This document shows positions 38,052-46,486 of a stretch of 46,807 nucleotides of DNA, in pieces. Source of the stretch: a virus. The DNA is taken from the IMG/VR virus record IMGVR_UViG_3300007609_000035, positions 1 to 46,807 of that record, one strand, 5' to 3'. Below the pieces are notes generated by a model that was given only the letters and a program-made list of their open reading frames with translations, had not been told where the DNA came from and did no database searches. Each line of letters begins with the position of its first letter. Positions within the stretch are counted from its first letter, which is position 1. Position numbers and translations under genes: made by a program.

Positions 38052-40472
38052 TTAAATGCCTACCATTCCTTCGATTCCAGACCCTAGTGAGTCTTGACCG
38101 TCAAAATCTATAGGATCCAAATCCTGTTGTCTTTGCTGTATTAATTTCGATTGTTGAGTCGCTTGTTTAGCTGTTCTCTTGTCTTTTCTATCCTCTTTGT
38201 AAGCTTCTTTGCTTAGTTGAGATTGTATTTCAGCTCCTTTAATCTGACCATCCATACTTTTCTGTAGTTGAATAAGTCTAGCCTTAAGCTCAAACTCCAT
38301 CTGCATTCTTTGAACCTCTATTTCAGACTCAAGCTGCATAAGTTTAGCTTTAGCTTCCATTTCAGTTAAAGAAGTTTGTTGTTTTGCTTGTTCAGCCACT
38401 AAAGCTGCCTGTTGATTAGACTCCGCTTGAAGAGCAATGTTTTGCTGTTGCCTCTTCTGGTCCATCTTTTCTTTTCTTCTTTTTCTAACCTTTAGTAATT
38501 GAGAGGCTATTTTAACATTTTTAACTCCTCTAATATCAATAGCATCATCAATATCAATTTTACCAGCACTCAAAGAAGTTTGAATGTTTTGCTCCAACAT
38601 ATTTCTCTCTTCCTCGTCTGGATGAAGCTCTATGTATATTCCAAAATCATGTAAGTGAAGCTCGCTAATTTCATCAAGAATATCTACGCTGTTTCTACCA
38701 ATATTTTTAATAAAGTCCTCTCTCATATCAGAGTACTCCAAAACATCAGAAACTCTGTAGCTAATACACTCAGCAATTCTTTGTGTCAAGAACAATCCAG
38801 CTTTTAGTACATGCCTTGTAGCTGTGTTAGAATTCAATGCAGCTAATTTCTGAACACCAACTAAAGCACTTGGATCTGGAGTACTACCGTCTCTCGCTTC
38901 ATTTAAGCCCGTTACAGAGCGGATCATGTTTAAGTTGTAGTTGTACATGTTTATCAATGAAGAAATCTTTGCGTTGGCTCCTGAAGAGGTTAACTCTTGA
39001 ATAGGAATTTTACCGTGATTATATTCCCCTTCTTCATTATAAGACCTACCTATAACAGATCCTGTTTGGAAATACAAGTTTAACGCTTCCTGCGGGGTAT
39101 ATGATGCTCCATTTCCTAAGTTAATGGAAGAAAGCCCATCAATATCCATATAAACACCATCAGGCATCATTTTAGATGTAACTTGCTGTAGTTTTAAATG
39201 TAATAATTGTATTTGATCAGCAAAAGGAATCATTCTTTTAACCAAAGAATCAATTTGACCCCTATACATTCTAGGTGCTGTAACTACAAAAGGAGCATAT
39301 ACTCTTTGTATAGAAGATTTTGGTCTAACCATATTCTTCATTACATCCCACTTTAATATGTAGTTGGTTCCCAAAACAAGAACCCCCTCATACCAAACAT
39401 CTATTTTTTTAGAAAGCTTTTCAAATCTAGCTTCTTCAGTTTTAGGAGGATTAAACGAATCGTCTTTTCTTAGTACCTTTTCTCCACCTGTTGTAGTTAC
39501 TTTCTTTTTGTATACGATTGTTTTATCTGTCTTGTAAGAGAAATATAACAATGTAGCTGTGTTGTGATCAAAGTTGTCTACTTGATAACCACCTCTAATT
39601 CCTTGATATGCATCCCACTTGCTAGATAATTTAGATATTTCTTTTATATCTTCAACAGTCAAGCTAGGATCAATCTTCTTGAGTTCAGTTATATTTACGT
39701 TTTTAACCTCACCAAAGTAATAGCAATCCTCAAAGTTAGGATCTTCAGTAGGACTCCATATTAAGTTAGCTGGATCTACATAATCAATTTTGATGCCATC
39801 GTGTAAGTTGAAAGAGTGTCTTAAAGCAGATATACCTAGTACAGTAGCATCCTCATCTACTTGCCTTTTAATAAGCTCGTAGTTGTTTTGATTCATTACG
39901 GTTTGAATAACTTTCTCCTCAGCTATTTCAATATCATCCTTATAATCAATCTGCATGTGCAACTCAAGCTCATCTTGATTTTCTGGAAGAGAATCTATGT
40001 CTTGAGAAAACATATCTTTACCAAGAATCTCCCCAACTTCCATGAGTTCATTCTTGCTAAACATTTCTGTCTCTATGCGATTCTTATAAAGTGCCTTTTT
40101 ATTTGAAGAAATTGAATCAACAGCTTCTGCCTTAACATCGAATAGTCTGTTAGACATTCCGTTAACTACTATGTCAACAAACTTTGGTATAATAGGAACT
40201 GGAGTCCAATCTAAGTTTAGATAAGATATATCTCCATTTATAGAAAGCTCGTTCTTGTACTTCTGTACAGACTGCTCTCCCATTGCATAAGTTCTTAATT
40301 TATGATATGTATCACGGTTGTTATAAAACCTTGAAGTTCCACTTTCTTTCCTGAACCATTCAGACTCTATTGCCCTTCCAACTATGAGTCCATAGTCCTT
40401 AGAAGACTTCTCAGAATCAGATGCTAATTGATCAGGGAATCCAATGGCGTAATTCACTGGAGATTTATCCAT
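38052..40472 (-). CDS. portal protein, 806 aa
   Basis: Large, of the crAss/Bacteroidetes podovirus portal type: WFRKESGTSRFYNNRDTYHKLRTYAMGEQ near the start, then DWTPVPIIPKFVDIVVNGM, a middle domain with MIPFADQIQLLHLKLQ, and TGLNEARDGSTPDPSALVGVQ. The last ~150 residues are a Gln/Lys-rich coiled coil with an acidic end. Twelve copies form the DNA channel at one capsid vertex. It begins 4 bases after the terminase stop. Confidence 0.9.
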   Translation of the reverse strand: MDKSPVNYAIGFPDQLASDSEKSSKDYGLIVGRAIESEWFRKESGTSRFYNNRDTYHKLRTYAMGEQSVQKYKNELSINGDISYLNLDWTPVPIIPKFVDIVVNGMSNRLFDVKAEAVDSISSNKKALYKNRIETEMFSKNELMEVGEILGKDMFSQDIDSLPENQDELELHMQIDYKDDIEIAEEKVIQTVMNQNNYELIKRQVDEDATVLGISALRHSFNLHDGIKIDYVDPANLIWSPTEDPNFEDCYYFGEVKNVNITELKKIDPSLTVEDIKEISKLSSKWDAYQGIRGGYQVDNFDHNTATLLYFSYKTDKTIVYKKKVTTTGGEKVLRKDDSFNPPKTEEARFEKLSKKIDVWYEGVLVLGTNYILKWDVMKNMVRPKSSIQRVYAPFVVTAPRMYRGQIDSLVKRMIPFADQIQLLHLKLQQVTSKMMPDGVYMDIDGLSSINLGNGASYTPQEALNLYFQTGSVIGRSYNEEGEYNHGKIPIQELTSSGANAKISSLINMYNYNLNMIRSVTGLNEARDGSTPDPSALVGVQKLAALNSNTATRHVLKAGLFLTQRIAECISYRVSDVLEYSDMREDFIKNIGRNSVDILDEISELHLHDFGIYIELHPDEEERNMLEQNIQTSLSAGKIDIDDAIDIRGVKNVKIASQLLKVRKRRKEKMDQKRQQQNIALQAESNQQAALVAEQAKQQTSLTEMEAKAKLMQLESEIEVQRMQMEFELKARLIQLQKSMDGQIKGAEIQSQLSKEAYKEDRKDKRTAKQATQQSKLIQQRQQDLDPIDFDGQDSLGSGIEGMVGI

Positions 40473-40476
40473 ATTG

Positions 40477-42759
40477 TTACTTAAGTATTGAGCTAACTAA
40501 ACCGTTATTATTATACTTTGCAAAGTTAACATTTATTATTTTATTAGTTTTTTCAGGTTTAACTAGGTACTTTTGGTTAGCCATAAGCGCTAAACCCGAG
40601 GAAACAGTGGCATCAAACTTGGTACGTTTTGCTATATCGTAGTTTGCCCAGTCAAGTAAAGTTCTCGTAAAGTACATGTTTCCAGAGCCTTGATCAGTAT
40701 ATCCTACATTCTGCTCTATATAGGACTCGATAGCTTCTGCGTGTATTGATATAACAGCAGTAGAAGATGGTATACCACCTAGTTCTTTTTCAGCCTTAGA
40801 CAAGTCATTTTTGTGTTTGTCAGGTCTATTTATGCTCCATTTTCTATATCCTCTGTTCTTTAAGTGATACAAAAGCCTTGGCTTGTTGTTCTCTGCAAGT
40901 ATTGGCATACCATAAAAAACCATAGCCATAAGAACATCTTCATAGAATAACTCTGCTGTCTGAGGTCTTGATATGTACTCCAAGAAGAACATATTGGATG
41001 GTCCTTCAAAGTTTATTTTGGTTACTCCATGTAAAGCACCATTAGATCCACCACCACCTACAGTTCCCGATATATCATAACTATCACATCCAAAAGCTCC
41101 AATGTGCTCATTACCAGGCAGTTTAACTCCATTACTAGTTATAACTCTATTTCTAAGCTCAGGTTTAGGTATCCATGTAACAAAAAATCTACCTCTACTA
41201 TCTGGAGTCCATATAACCTCCGTATCTTTCTTTCCATCTTTCCAGGAAAAGCTTCCACGCATTACAGCTCTCTGCCCCTCTAATCCATCGTTGTAATCAA
41301 TCTGCTCATATATTCTTTGCAGGTTAAATAAACTATTGTTTGCTTCATCTCTAAAAGCATGACCTTCTGTTCTAGGAAATTGCCTATAAAACTCATTTAA
41401 AGCGTCTGGGTCGTTTTTAAGCGACTTTACTTCGTTTTCCCAGTAATCTATCACACCACCAGAGATAACGTCTCCAAAGGCGTCAAAAACAGGATTCTCG
41501 GAGTTTCTGAAGACTGGCTGTCCATATCTATCTATATATCCTTCAAAGTTCCATTCCATAGGAATGAAAAGCGAATACATTCCACTTTTAGTTTGACCAT
41601 TGTCGTTTCTTTCTAAAACATCAGAGTCTTCGTAAAGCTTCTTAAAGTTTGCCCCTCCTTTATCTAAAGCATTAGAAGTGGACCCCATCATGCACTTACC
41701 TACAATTCTTCTACCGAGCCTCAACGTTGTTTTAACTACTCTCCAGTTATTTAATATGTTGTCTGGAGGCAACCATTTCCCAGATTCATCTTCAACTAAC
41801 AATCTTAGTTTTTCACCATCATATGAGTTGTCTCCTGTGTTTTTCCAGTCAATAGTCGTGTCTAATCCACTTATCTCTTCTAAGTTTTCTGAAGCTGACA
41901 TTGATTTCCTTGTAAGCTTTGATGCTGGCACACGATAAGCGAGCTCTGTCTTTGGCCTATCCATACCATCCTGTATTGGTTTAAAAAAGAACGGATAGTT
42001 TATAGATATAGGAACAACTTTGTCTGTAAACATTTTTTTAGCATCTGCTCCAGTCTTAGATAGTATTCCAAACCTACCATCTGAAGTTATAGTTGCCTGA
42101 TGAACAGTCTCAGCAGAAGACATAAAAGAAAAACCTGAACGTCTATTTTTTAAATAACACATGCCATAGCATCTATTATCCGCTTTACAAGCCTCCCAGA
42201 ATATAAAGAACAATCTGTTTGCCTCTCTAAAGTCAGGTTGACCAACATCAATCTTGGTCCACTGCAAGTACATATAATGAGATCCAGTTATGTAAGTAGG
42301 GGTTCCATTGTTTTGAAACCAAAAACCTTCATCTCTTTTTGTGAATTCATCTTCAATGTAATCAACCCAATCACTCTTAAAAGAGTTAGGCATACTATTC
42401 CAATCAAAGATTGTTTTTATTAATCTAAGTTCTTTTGGATATTCTAAGGTTTCCCAGTATTGCTCAGATTGTTTATTGCTTCTTTTATGTACGTTATTAG
42501 GTACAGATGGAAGTGCTATTTTTAAATTCTGTATCTCTACTATATCACCTATAGTTCCGTCTTTAGATATAACAACAATATCATAGTCTGAGTTATATCC
42601 ATAATCCCAGGCTTTCTTTTTGTTCCTATTTTTTAAGACGGTTTCAGATACTACTCCAGAAAGAACATTACAAAGCCTAAGACTTTCTACTTCTTCTTTC
42701 TGCAAAGCTTTGGAATCCTGTATCTTTTCCTTTACTTGTTTCAGATTCGTCCTCGCCAT
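40477..42759 (-). CDS. terminase large subunit, 760 aa
   Basis: ATPase motor: an atypical Walker A-like segment YLKNRRSGFSF (Arg/Ser/Gly in place of the usual G-K-T loop, residues 204-211), Walker B LRLLVEDESG (Asp 324, Glu 325), and a C-terminal nuclease part with GAFGCDSYDISG and later Asp residues. The overall pattern fits crAss-like and marine Bacteroidetes terminases. It packages DNA through the portal and cuts it. Starts within the last 83 bases of the small-terminase candidate. Confidence 0.93.
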   Translation of the reverse strand: MARTNLKQVKEKIQDSKALQKEEVESLRLCNVLSGVVSETVLKNRNKKKAWDYGYNSDYDIVVISKDGTIGDIVEIQNLKIALPSVPNNVHKRSNKQSEQYWETLEYPKELRLIKTIFDWNSMPNSFKSDWVDYIEDEFTKRDEGFWFQNNGTPTYITGSHYMYLQWTKIDVGQPDFREANRLFFIFWEACKADNRCYGMCYLKNRRSGFSFMSSAETVHQATITSDGRFGILSKTGADAKKMFTDKVVPISINYPFFFKPIQDGMDRPKTELAYRVPASKLTRKSMSASENLEEISGLDTTIDWKNTGDNSYDGEKLRLLVEDESGKWLPPDNILNNWRVVKTTLRLGRRIVGKCMMGSTSNALDKGGANFKKLYEDSDVLERNDNGQTKSGMYSLFIPMEWNFEGYIDRYGQPVFRNSENPVFDAFGDVISGGVIDYWENEVKSLKNDPDALNEFYRQFPRTEGHAFRDEANNSLFNLQRIYEQIDYNDGLEGQRAVMRGSFSWKDGKKDTEVIWTPDSRGRFFVTWIPKPELRNRVITSNGVKLPGNEHIGAFGCDSYDISGTVGGGGSNGALHGVTKINFEGPSNMFFLEYISRPQTAELFYEDVLMAMVFYGMPILAENNKPRLLYHLKNRGYRKWSINRPDKHKNDLSKAEKELGGIPSSTAVISIHAEAIESYIEQNVGYTDQGSGNMYFTRTLLDWANYDIAKRTKFDATVSSGLALMANQKYLVKPEKTNKIINVNFAKYNNNGLVSSILK

Positions 42760-42979
42760 TTAGTTTAGCTCTTTCTAATTCTATTCTATTTAGTATTTCA
42801 AATGCATCAAATATTGCAAGCTTTTTAGTTGCCGCAGCATTCTTTAGTCTATCAGCAGCAATATCTTCGTTTGGATCATCTGTAATAATCTCATCATGAG
42901 CAACCTTAATAAGCTCCTCTACGGCCTTTTCTCCTGCTGCAATAACTCTTTCTATCGTTTGCTTTATATCTCTAGGCAT
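42677..42979 (-). CDS. small terminase subunit candidate, 100 aa
   Basis: A helical, Ala/Glu-rich protein (AAGEKAVEELIKVAHDEI; DRLKNAAATKKLAIFDAFEIL) directly upstream of and overlapping the large terminase gene. Size, helical nature and position fit the DNA-recognition subunit. I see no clear helix-turn-helix, so the call rests on context. The C-terminus is basic (AERRSRKS). Confidence 0.55.
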   Translation of the reverse strand: MPRDIKQTIERVIAAGEKAVEELIKVAHDEIITDDPNEDIAADRLKNAAATKKLAIFDAFEILNRIELERAKLNGEDESETSKGKDTGFQSFAERRSRKS

Positions 42980-43530
42980 ATGTCTCTTGTTTGCATTCTA
43001 TATAGCTTCTTGCCCTCTATATTAAATTCATATTCGCTATTCTTAGTAAATCCAATCTTAGTGCCTTTTGTAACACCTTTTGATTCGAGATACTTGTTAG
43101 AGACTTCTATAAGTCCCACATGGTCTTCCTTTTCTTTGTTTCGAAGTATAGCGCTATCCTGAGTATAATCGACAGGCAGAACAAAGCAAAACGCTTTAAG
43201 AGCTTTCCAATCATCTTTTCTTTTGTATAAATAAATTCTTTCTAATGGAACTATGTAGGAGTTGCCTCTAAAGTATTCGTTGCTCTTAGTCTTTCTCCCT
43301 TTCATATCTAGATATGTTCTAAATACGTTATGGTGGACCACAACTATATCTCCAACTTGAAGCTCAGTATCGTTGTCTGTAGTAGGCAATCCTTTAACTA
43401 TGCCAATGCGATTCACAAAAGAAGCATCCTCGATAGTTGTGTTAACTACAAGATCTACTCCTCCTACATTCTTTGTATTATTGTATTCGCCTCCTAGAGG
43501 CTCTATAAGGTATCCGTATCTAGGTCTCAT
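42964..43530 (-). CDS. GroES-like co-chaperonin, 188 aa
   Basis: Two parts resemble GroES. Residues 20-90 read GGVDLVV...NRIGIVKGLP...ELQVGDIVVVHHN, comparable to the G-G-I-x-L, G-x-V, V-G-D-x-V strands. The C-terminal ~50 residues (VGLIEVSN...GVTKGTKIGFTKNSEYEFNIEGKKLYRMQTRDICLEI) resemble the GroES end (V-K-V-G-D-x-V-x-F ... D-I-L-A-V-I). The protein is longer than GroES (about 95 aa). It may help the host GroEL fold the capsid protein, as T4 gp31 does. The role is inference. Confidence 0.6.
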   Translation of the reverse strand: MRPRYGYLIEPLGGEYNNTKNVGGVDLVVNTTIEDASFVNRIGIVKGLPTTDNDTELQVGDIVVVHHNVFRTYLDMKGRKTKSNEYFRGNSYIVPLERIYLYKRKDDWKALKAFCFVLPVDYTQDSAILRNKEKEDHVGLIEVSNKYLESKGVTKGTKIGFTKNSEYEFNIEGKKLYRMQTRDICLEI

Positions 43531-43751
43531 TAGATAAGGTTTATGTCGTACTCAATTACACATGGAAGCCTGTCAAAAAACTTCCATTGAAAAGCCTCTC
43601 CCTTATCGTTTATAACCCATATTGCGTAGCCATCATCATCCTTTACTATCTCGTGTATCGTATGAGAGCCACCCATAGCTGTATTGCCAACTATGTAGTG
43701 CATAGCGTTCTTATAATCAGAACCTACACTAATCTTTCTAATGTAACTCAT
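43530..43751 (-). CDS. small conserved phage protein, 73 aa
   Basis: Reads MSYIRKISVGSDYKNAMHYIVGNTAMGGSHTIHEIVKD..., a beta-rich miniprotein of a form I associate with small genes next to terminase operons in Bacteroidetes phages. The end has W-K-F-F-D-R-L-P. Function unknown. It overlaps the next start by one base and is preceded by a -7-like element and a G5/C5-type hairpin. Confidence 0.65.
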   Translation of the reverse strand: MSYIRKISVGSDYKNAMHYIVGNTAMGGSHTIHEIVKDDDGYAIWVINDKGEAFQWKFFDRLPCVIEYDINLI

Positions 43752-43771
43752 TGTATTTAATTTAATTACCG

Positions 43772-43779
43772 TAAAGATA
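43772..43779 (-). promoter_or_regulatory. late -7-like element TATCTTTA
   Basis: On the minus strand TATCTTTA differs from the perfect TATCTTTG of the other late sites in its last base. It lies 20 bases before the ATG of the 73-aa gene and just after a hairpin, so it may be a fresh start for the packaging and capsid operon. Confidence 0.4.
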
Positions 43780-43794
43780 ATGATTTTTATAATT

Positions 43795-43812
43795 GGAGGC
43801 TTTTACACCCCC
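43795..43812 (-). repeat. intergenic hairpin, copy 3, minus strand
   Basis: Minus strand: GGGGG, loop TGTAAAAG, CCTCC. The loop is identical to copy 1 (807-824) and the arms differ by one wobble-tolerant base. It lies 6 bases after the fibre gene stop. The bases after it are A/T-rich without a clean T-run. Confidence 0.65.
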
Positions 43813-43818
43813 TTTTAT

Positions 43819-46485
43819 TTAAAATTGATTAGCAAATGCCATATAAATGTAATTGTGAATAGTTCCATTAGTCCAAGCGTTGTTGTCATTAAAAGAAAAC
43901 CCAGTTGACGTAAAATTAATTATTGGGGAACCATTATCATCATATTCAGCAAAATTTGCGTAAGGATATAATCTTTTATCTGTTCCTCTCACATTGTCAA
44001 ACACAAGCCATCCTGCTGCGGAATTAGTTGAACTTTTAATGATAACAAACGCAGGCTCAAATCCACAATCTTGAAAGTTAGGAGTTACCGCTCCACTATA
44101 ACTACCAAACTTGCTGAATCCTGCAACCTCTGCGAAACAGTAGGCTATTACATTCTGACCATTAGTAGCGGTAGTAAAGTCCTTTATAGTAGTACTCGTT
44201 AAAGAATTAACCCAACCTGCACTTACATTTTGATTAAATACAGTTTCATTTAACTTTAAATAATCATCGCTTCCATCTAAAATTGTATGTTGAAACCACC
44301 AAGTCTCTGCTGCGGAACGATTTTTCCATATAACAACATCTGGAGCAACATCTAATCCGTGTCCTATTGTTCCCGCTGCACCATTTGAAGTAAAACTAAC
44401 AATACTAAACCCAGCAGCAGGATTCGCACTAACAACAGAAGTAATACTACCGTTACTGTTTATAGCAGGTATTTCTGCTCCTTTCCAGTTCCAAGCAACG
44501 TAGTCTTCTCCATTGGTGTTTACGGTATTAGCGGAACCAAGAGTAAAACCATTTGCATCAAAAGACGTTATTTGGTTTGACGAATATTGTTCAGCATTAG
44601 TAGTGTTAGGCTCTAAGAAATAACCAGCAGACCTTATTGAATCGTGTATTCTATGGTTATCCGCTGCATCTCTATTCTTTATCCAAACCATATTTGGCTC
44701 AAAACCTACGCCTGTTATTTGATTTGTACTACTATTACCTGTATACAAAACAGTATTAAAACTATCTTCTAAAGTAGGTTCTACTGCGGTAGGGTCAGCA
44801 GCAAATGCCATATAGATGTATGAAGCACCGCTTGCGTTAGCATTAGATGTAGTTGTTTGCATTTGAAAACCATTCTCTAAAAACGCAACATCATAACCAG
44901 TTCCACTTTCCGCAGTACTTGTATTTGCAAATAATTCGTGTTTTTCGTTTCCTGCTGCAACTCTTTTGTTGTCCACCATCAACCAACTATTCCCCGATGC
45001 ATCGGTTCTTTTTACCATAACAAACGCAGGCTCAAATCCTGTTACAACAACATTTCCGCTTGTAGTTCCTGTACCAACATACGAACCAAAGTTAGAGAAA
45101 CCTTCTACTGAATGGAAGGCATAACATATATATTCGTTATTTAAAATATTAAGAGAACTTGTACCCCCTATATAAAATATACTTGAATTAGGTAATGGTC
45201 TACCTGAATCTGCTTTTGCATCAGTTTTGTTTAAATAAAGAACATCTTGAGAGCCGTCAATAATGTCTGTATAAAAATACCAATCTACAGGACTTGTTCT
45301 ATTTTTTATAATAACAATTTCTGGAGGCAAGTTTAATCCGTGTCCAACTTCTCTTTGCGAACTTCCACTTGTATAATCTCCTGTATAACTAACAACACTA
45401 AACCCTGCCTCTGTATTAGCAGACACTTGACTTGTTATTGAACCATCTGTGTTTGTTACTGCATCGCCTCCAGCTTTCCAGCACCAAGCTACGAAATCGT
45501 CATTATTTGAATTTGTTGTAGTAGCTGAACCCAAAGTAAACCCACTTGAATCAAAAGAAGTTAACGATGTTGCTGCAACTTCTTCTTCATCAGTATTGTT
45601 TGATTCTAAGAAATTAGTTGCACCTCTTACTGAATCATAAAGTCTGTTATTTTTAGGTTGATTTCTACATTTAATCCAAACTAAGTCTGGCTGAAATCCT
45701 ACATCTGTTCTTGGATTGGTTGTTCCATTGCCTGTATAAGTAACAGTATTAAAATGCTCACTTGGCACAATAGTAGGTGTACAATATTCTTCTGTATATA
45801 ATGCTTCTACTTCGTAAGGTCTTAATGCTCTGTTGAAGAATCTAACTTGGTCTATTTCGCCATTAAAAGGATATGAAACAATGCCAGGAATATCACCAAA
45901 TACATTTCCATTCGCTATATTTATTGTTCTTGTAGTTGATTGTAATATTCCGCTTACTTCAAAATTACCGTTTACATATATACTACAATTACCACTTAAA
46001 CCTGCTGAAGATATAACAATGTGATTCCAAGAATTTGCATCTAAAGGCGCGGATGTGGTTCTTATTGAATAAGCTACATTTGAAGAATTAGAAAAAGCAG
46101 CGATTGCATTATTAGATTCTACCGTAAATCCAAAGTAAGACCCATCAAAGTTTAAATAAACTGTATTTGATACGGATGAAGCAATTTGCGAACCTTTAAT
46201 CCATATACTTAAAGAAAAATTAAGATTAACTGGAATTATGCTTGGAGTGGGTAAAACAATCCTACTTCCTGAAACACTAAAATTAGCAGCCGTTCCAAAT
46301 TGACCTGCACCACCCCAAGTAACATTTGTAGCAGAGCCATCATAGTTACCGCTAACATCAGTAGCATCGCCATTTAATTGATATAAAGCTACACCACCTC
46401 CATCTGGAAATGGGTTGTATAAATCTACTGTATTAGTGCAACCACCGCCAGCATCATTTGATTTGATTAATCTCTTAGCTAACAT
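43819..46485 (-). CDS. receptor-binding tail fibre with LamG-like domain and internal repeat, 888 aa
   Basis: N-terminus (MLAKRLIKSNDAGGGC) then a LamG/concanavalin-like lectin domain at about 30-235 (VALYQLNGDATDVSGNYDG; FSLSIWIKGSQ; YINVNGNFEVSG-type strands; GEIDQVRFFNRALRPYEVEALY). Two homologous ~310-residue halves follow (about 240-550 and 560-888), each with FNTV-x-YTGN, VGF-x-P-x-x-VWIK, the D-S-x-R block, SFD-x-x-GFTLGSA, VAW-x-WK, GHGL, and a closing Y-I-Y-M-A-F-A. This repeat occurs in many marine phage fibres. It probably binds host glycan or outer-membrane receptors. A chaperone-like gene lies directly upstream. Confidence 0.82.
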   Translation of the reverse strand: MLAKRLIKSNDAGGGCTNTVDLYNPFPDGGGVALYQLNGDATDVSGNYDGSATNVTWGGAGQFGTAANFSVSGSRIVLPTPSIIPVNLNFSLSIWIKGSQIASSVSNTVYLNFDGSYFGFTVESNNAIAAFSNSSNVAYSIRTTSAPLDANSWNHIVISSAGLSGNCSIYVNGNFEVSGILQSTTRTINIANGNVFGDIPGIVSYPFNGEIDQVRFFNRALRPYEVEALYTEEYCTPTIVPSEHFNTVTYTGNGTTNPRTDVGFQPDLVWIKCRNQPKNNRLYDSVRGATNFLESNNTDEEEVAATSLTSFDSSGFTLGSATTTNSNNDDFVAWCWKAGGDAVTNTDGSITSQVSANTEAGFSVVSYTGDYTSGSSQREVGHGLNLPPEIVIIKNRTSPVDWYFYTDIIDGSQDVLYLNKTDAKADSGRPLPNSSIFYIGGTSSLNILNNEYICYAFHSVEGFSNFGSYVGTGTTSGNVVVTGFEPAFVMVKRTDASGNSWLMVDNKRVAAGNEKHELFANTSTAESGTGYDVAFLENGFQMQTTTSNANASGASYIYMAFAADPTAVEPTLEDSFNTVLYTGNSSTNQITGVGFEPNMVWIKNRDAADNHRIHDSIRSAGYFLEPNTTNAEQYSSNQITSFDANGFTLGSANTVNTNGEDYVAWNWKGAEIPAINSNGSITSVVSANPAAGFSIVSFTSNGAAGTIGHGLDVAPDVVIWKNRSAAETWWFQHTILDGSDDYLKLNETVFNQNVSAGWVNSLTSTTIKDFTTATNGQNVIAYCFAEVAGFSKFGSYSGAVTPNFQDCGFEPAFVIIKSSTNSAAGWLVFDNVRGTDKRLYPYANFAEYDDNGSPIINFTSTGFSFNDNNAWTNGTIHNYIYMAFANQF

Positions 46486-46486
46486 A

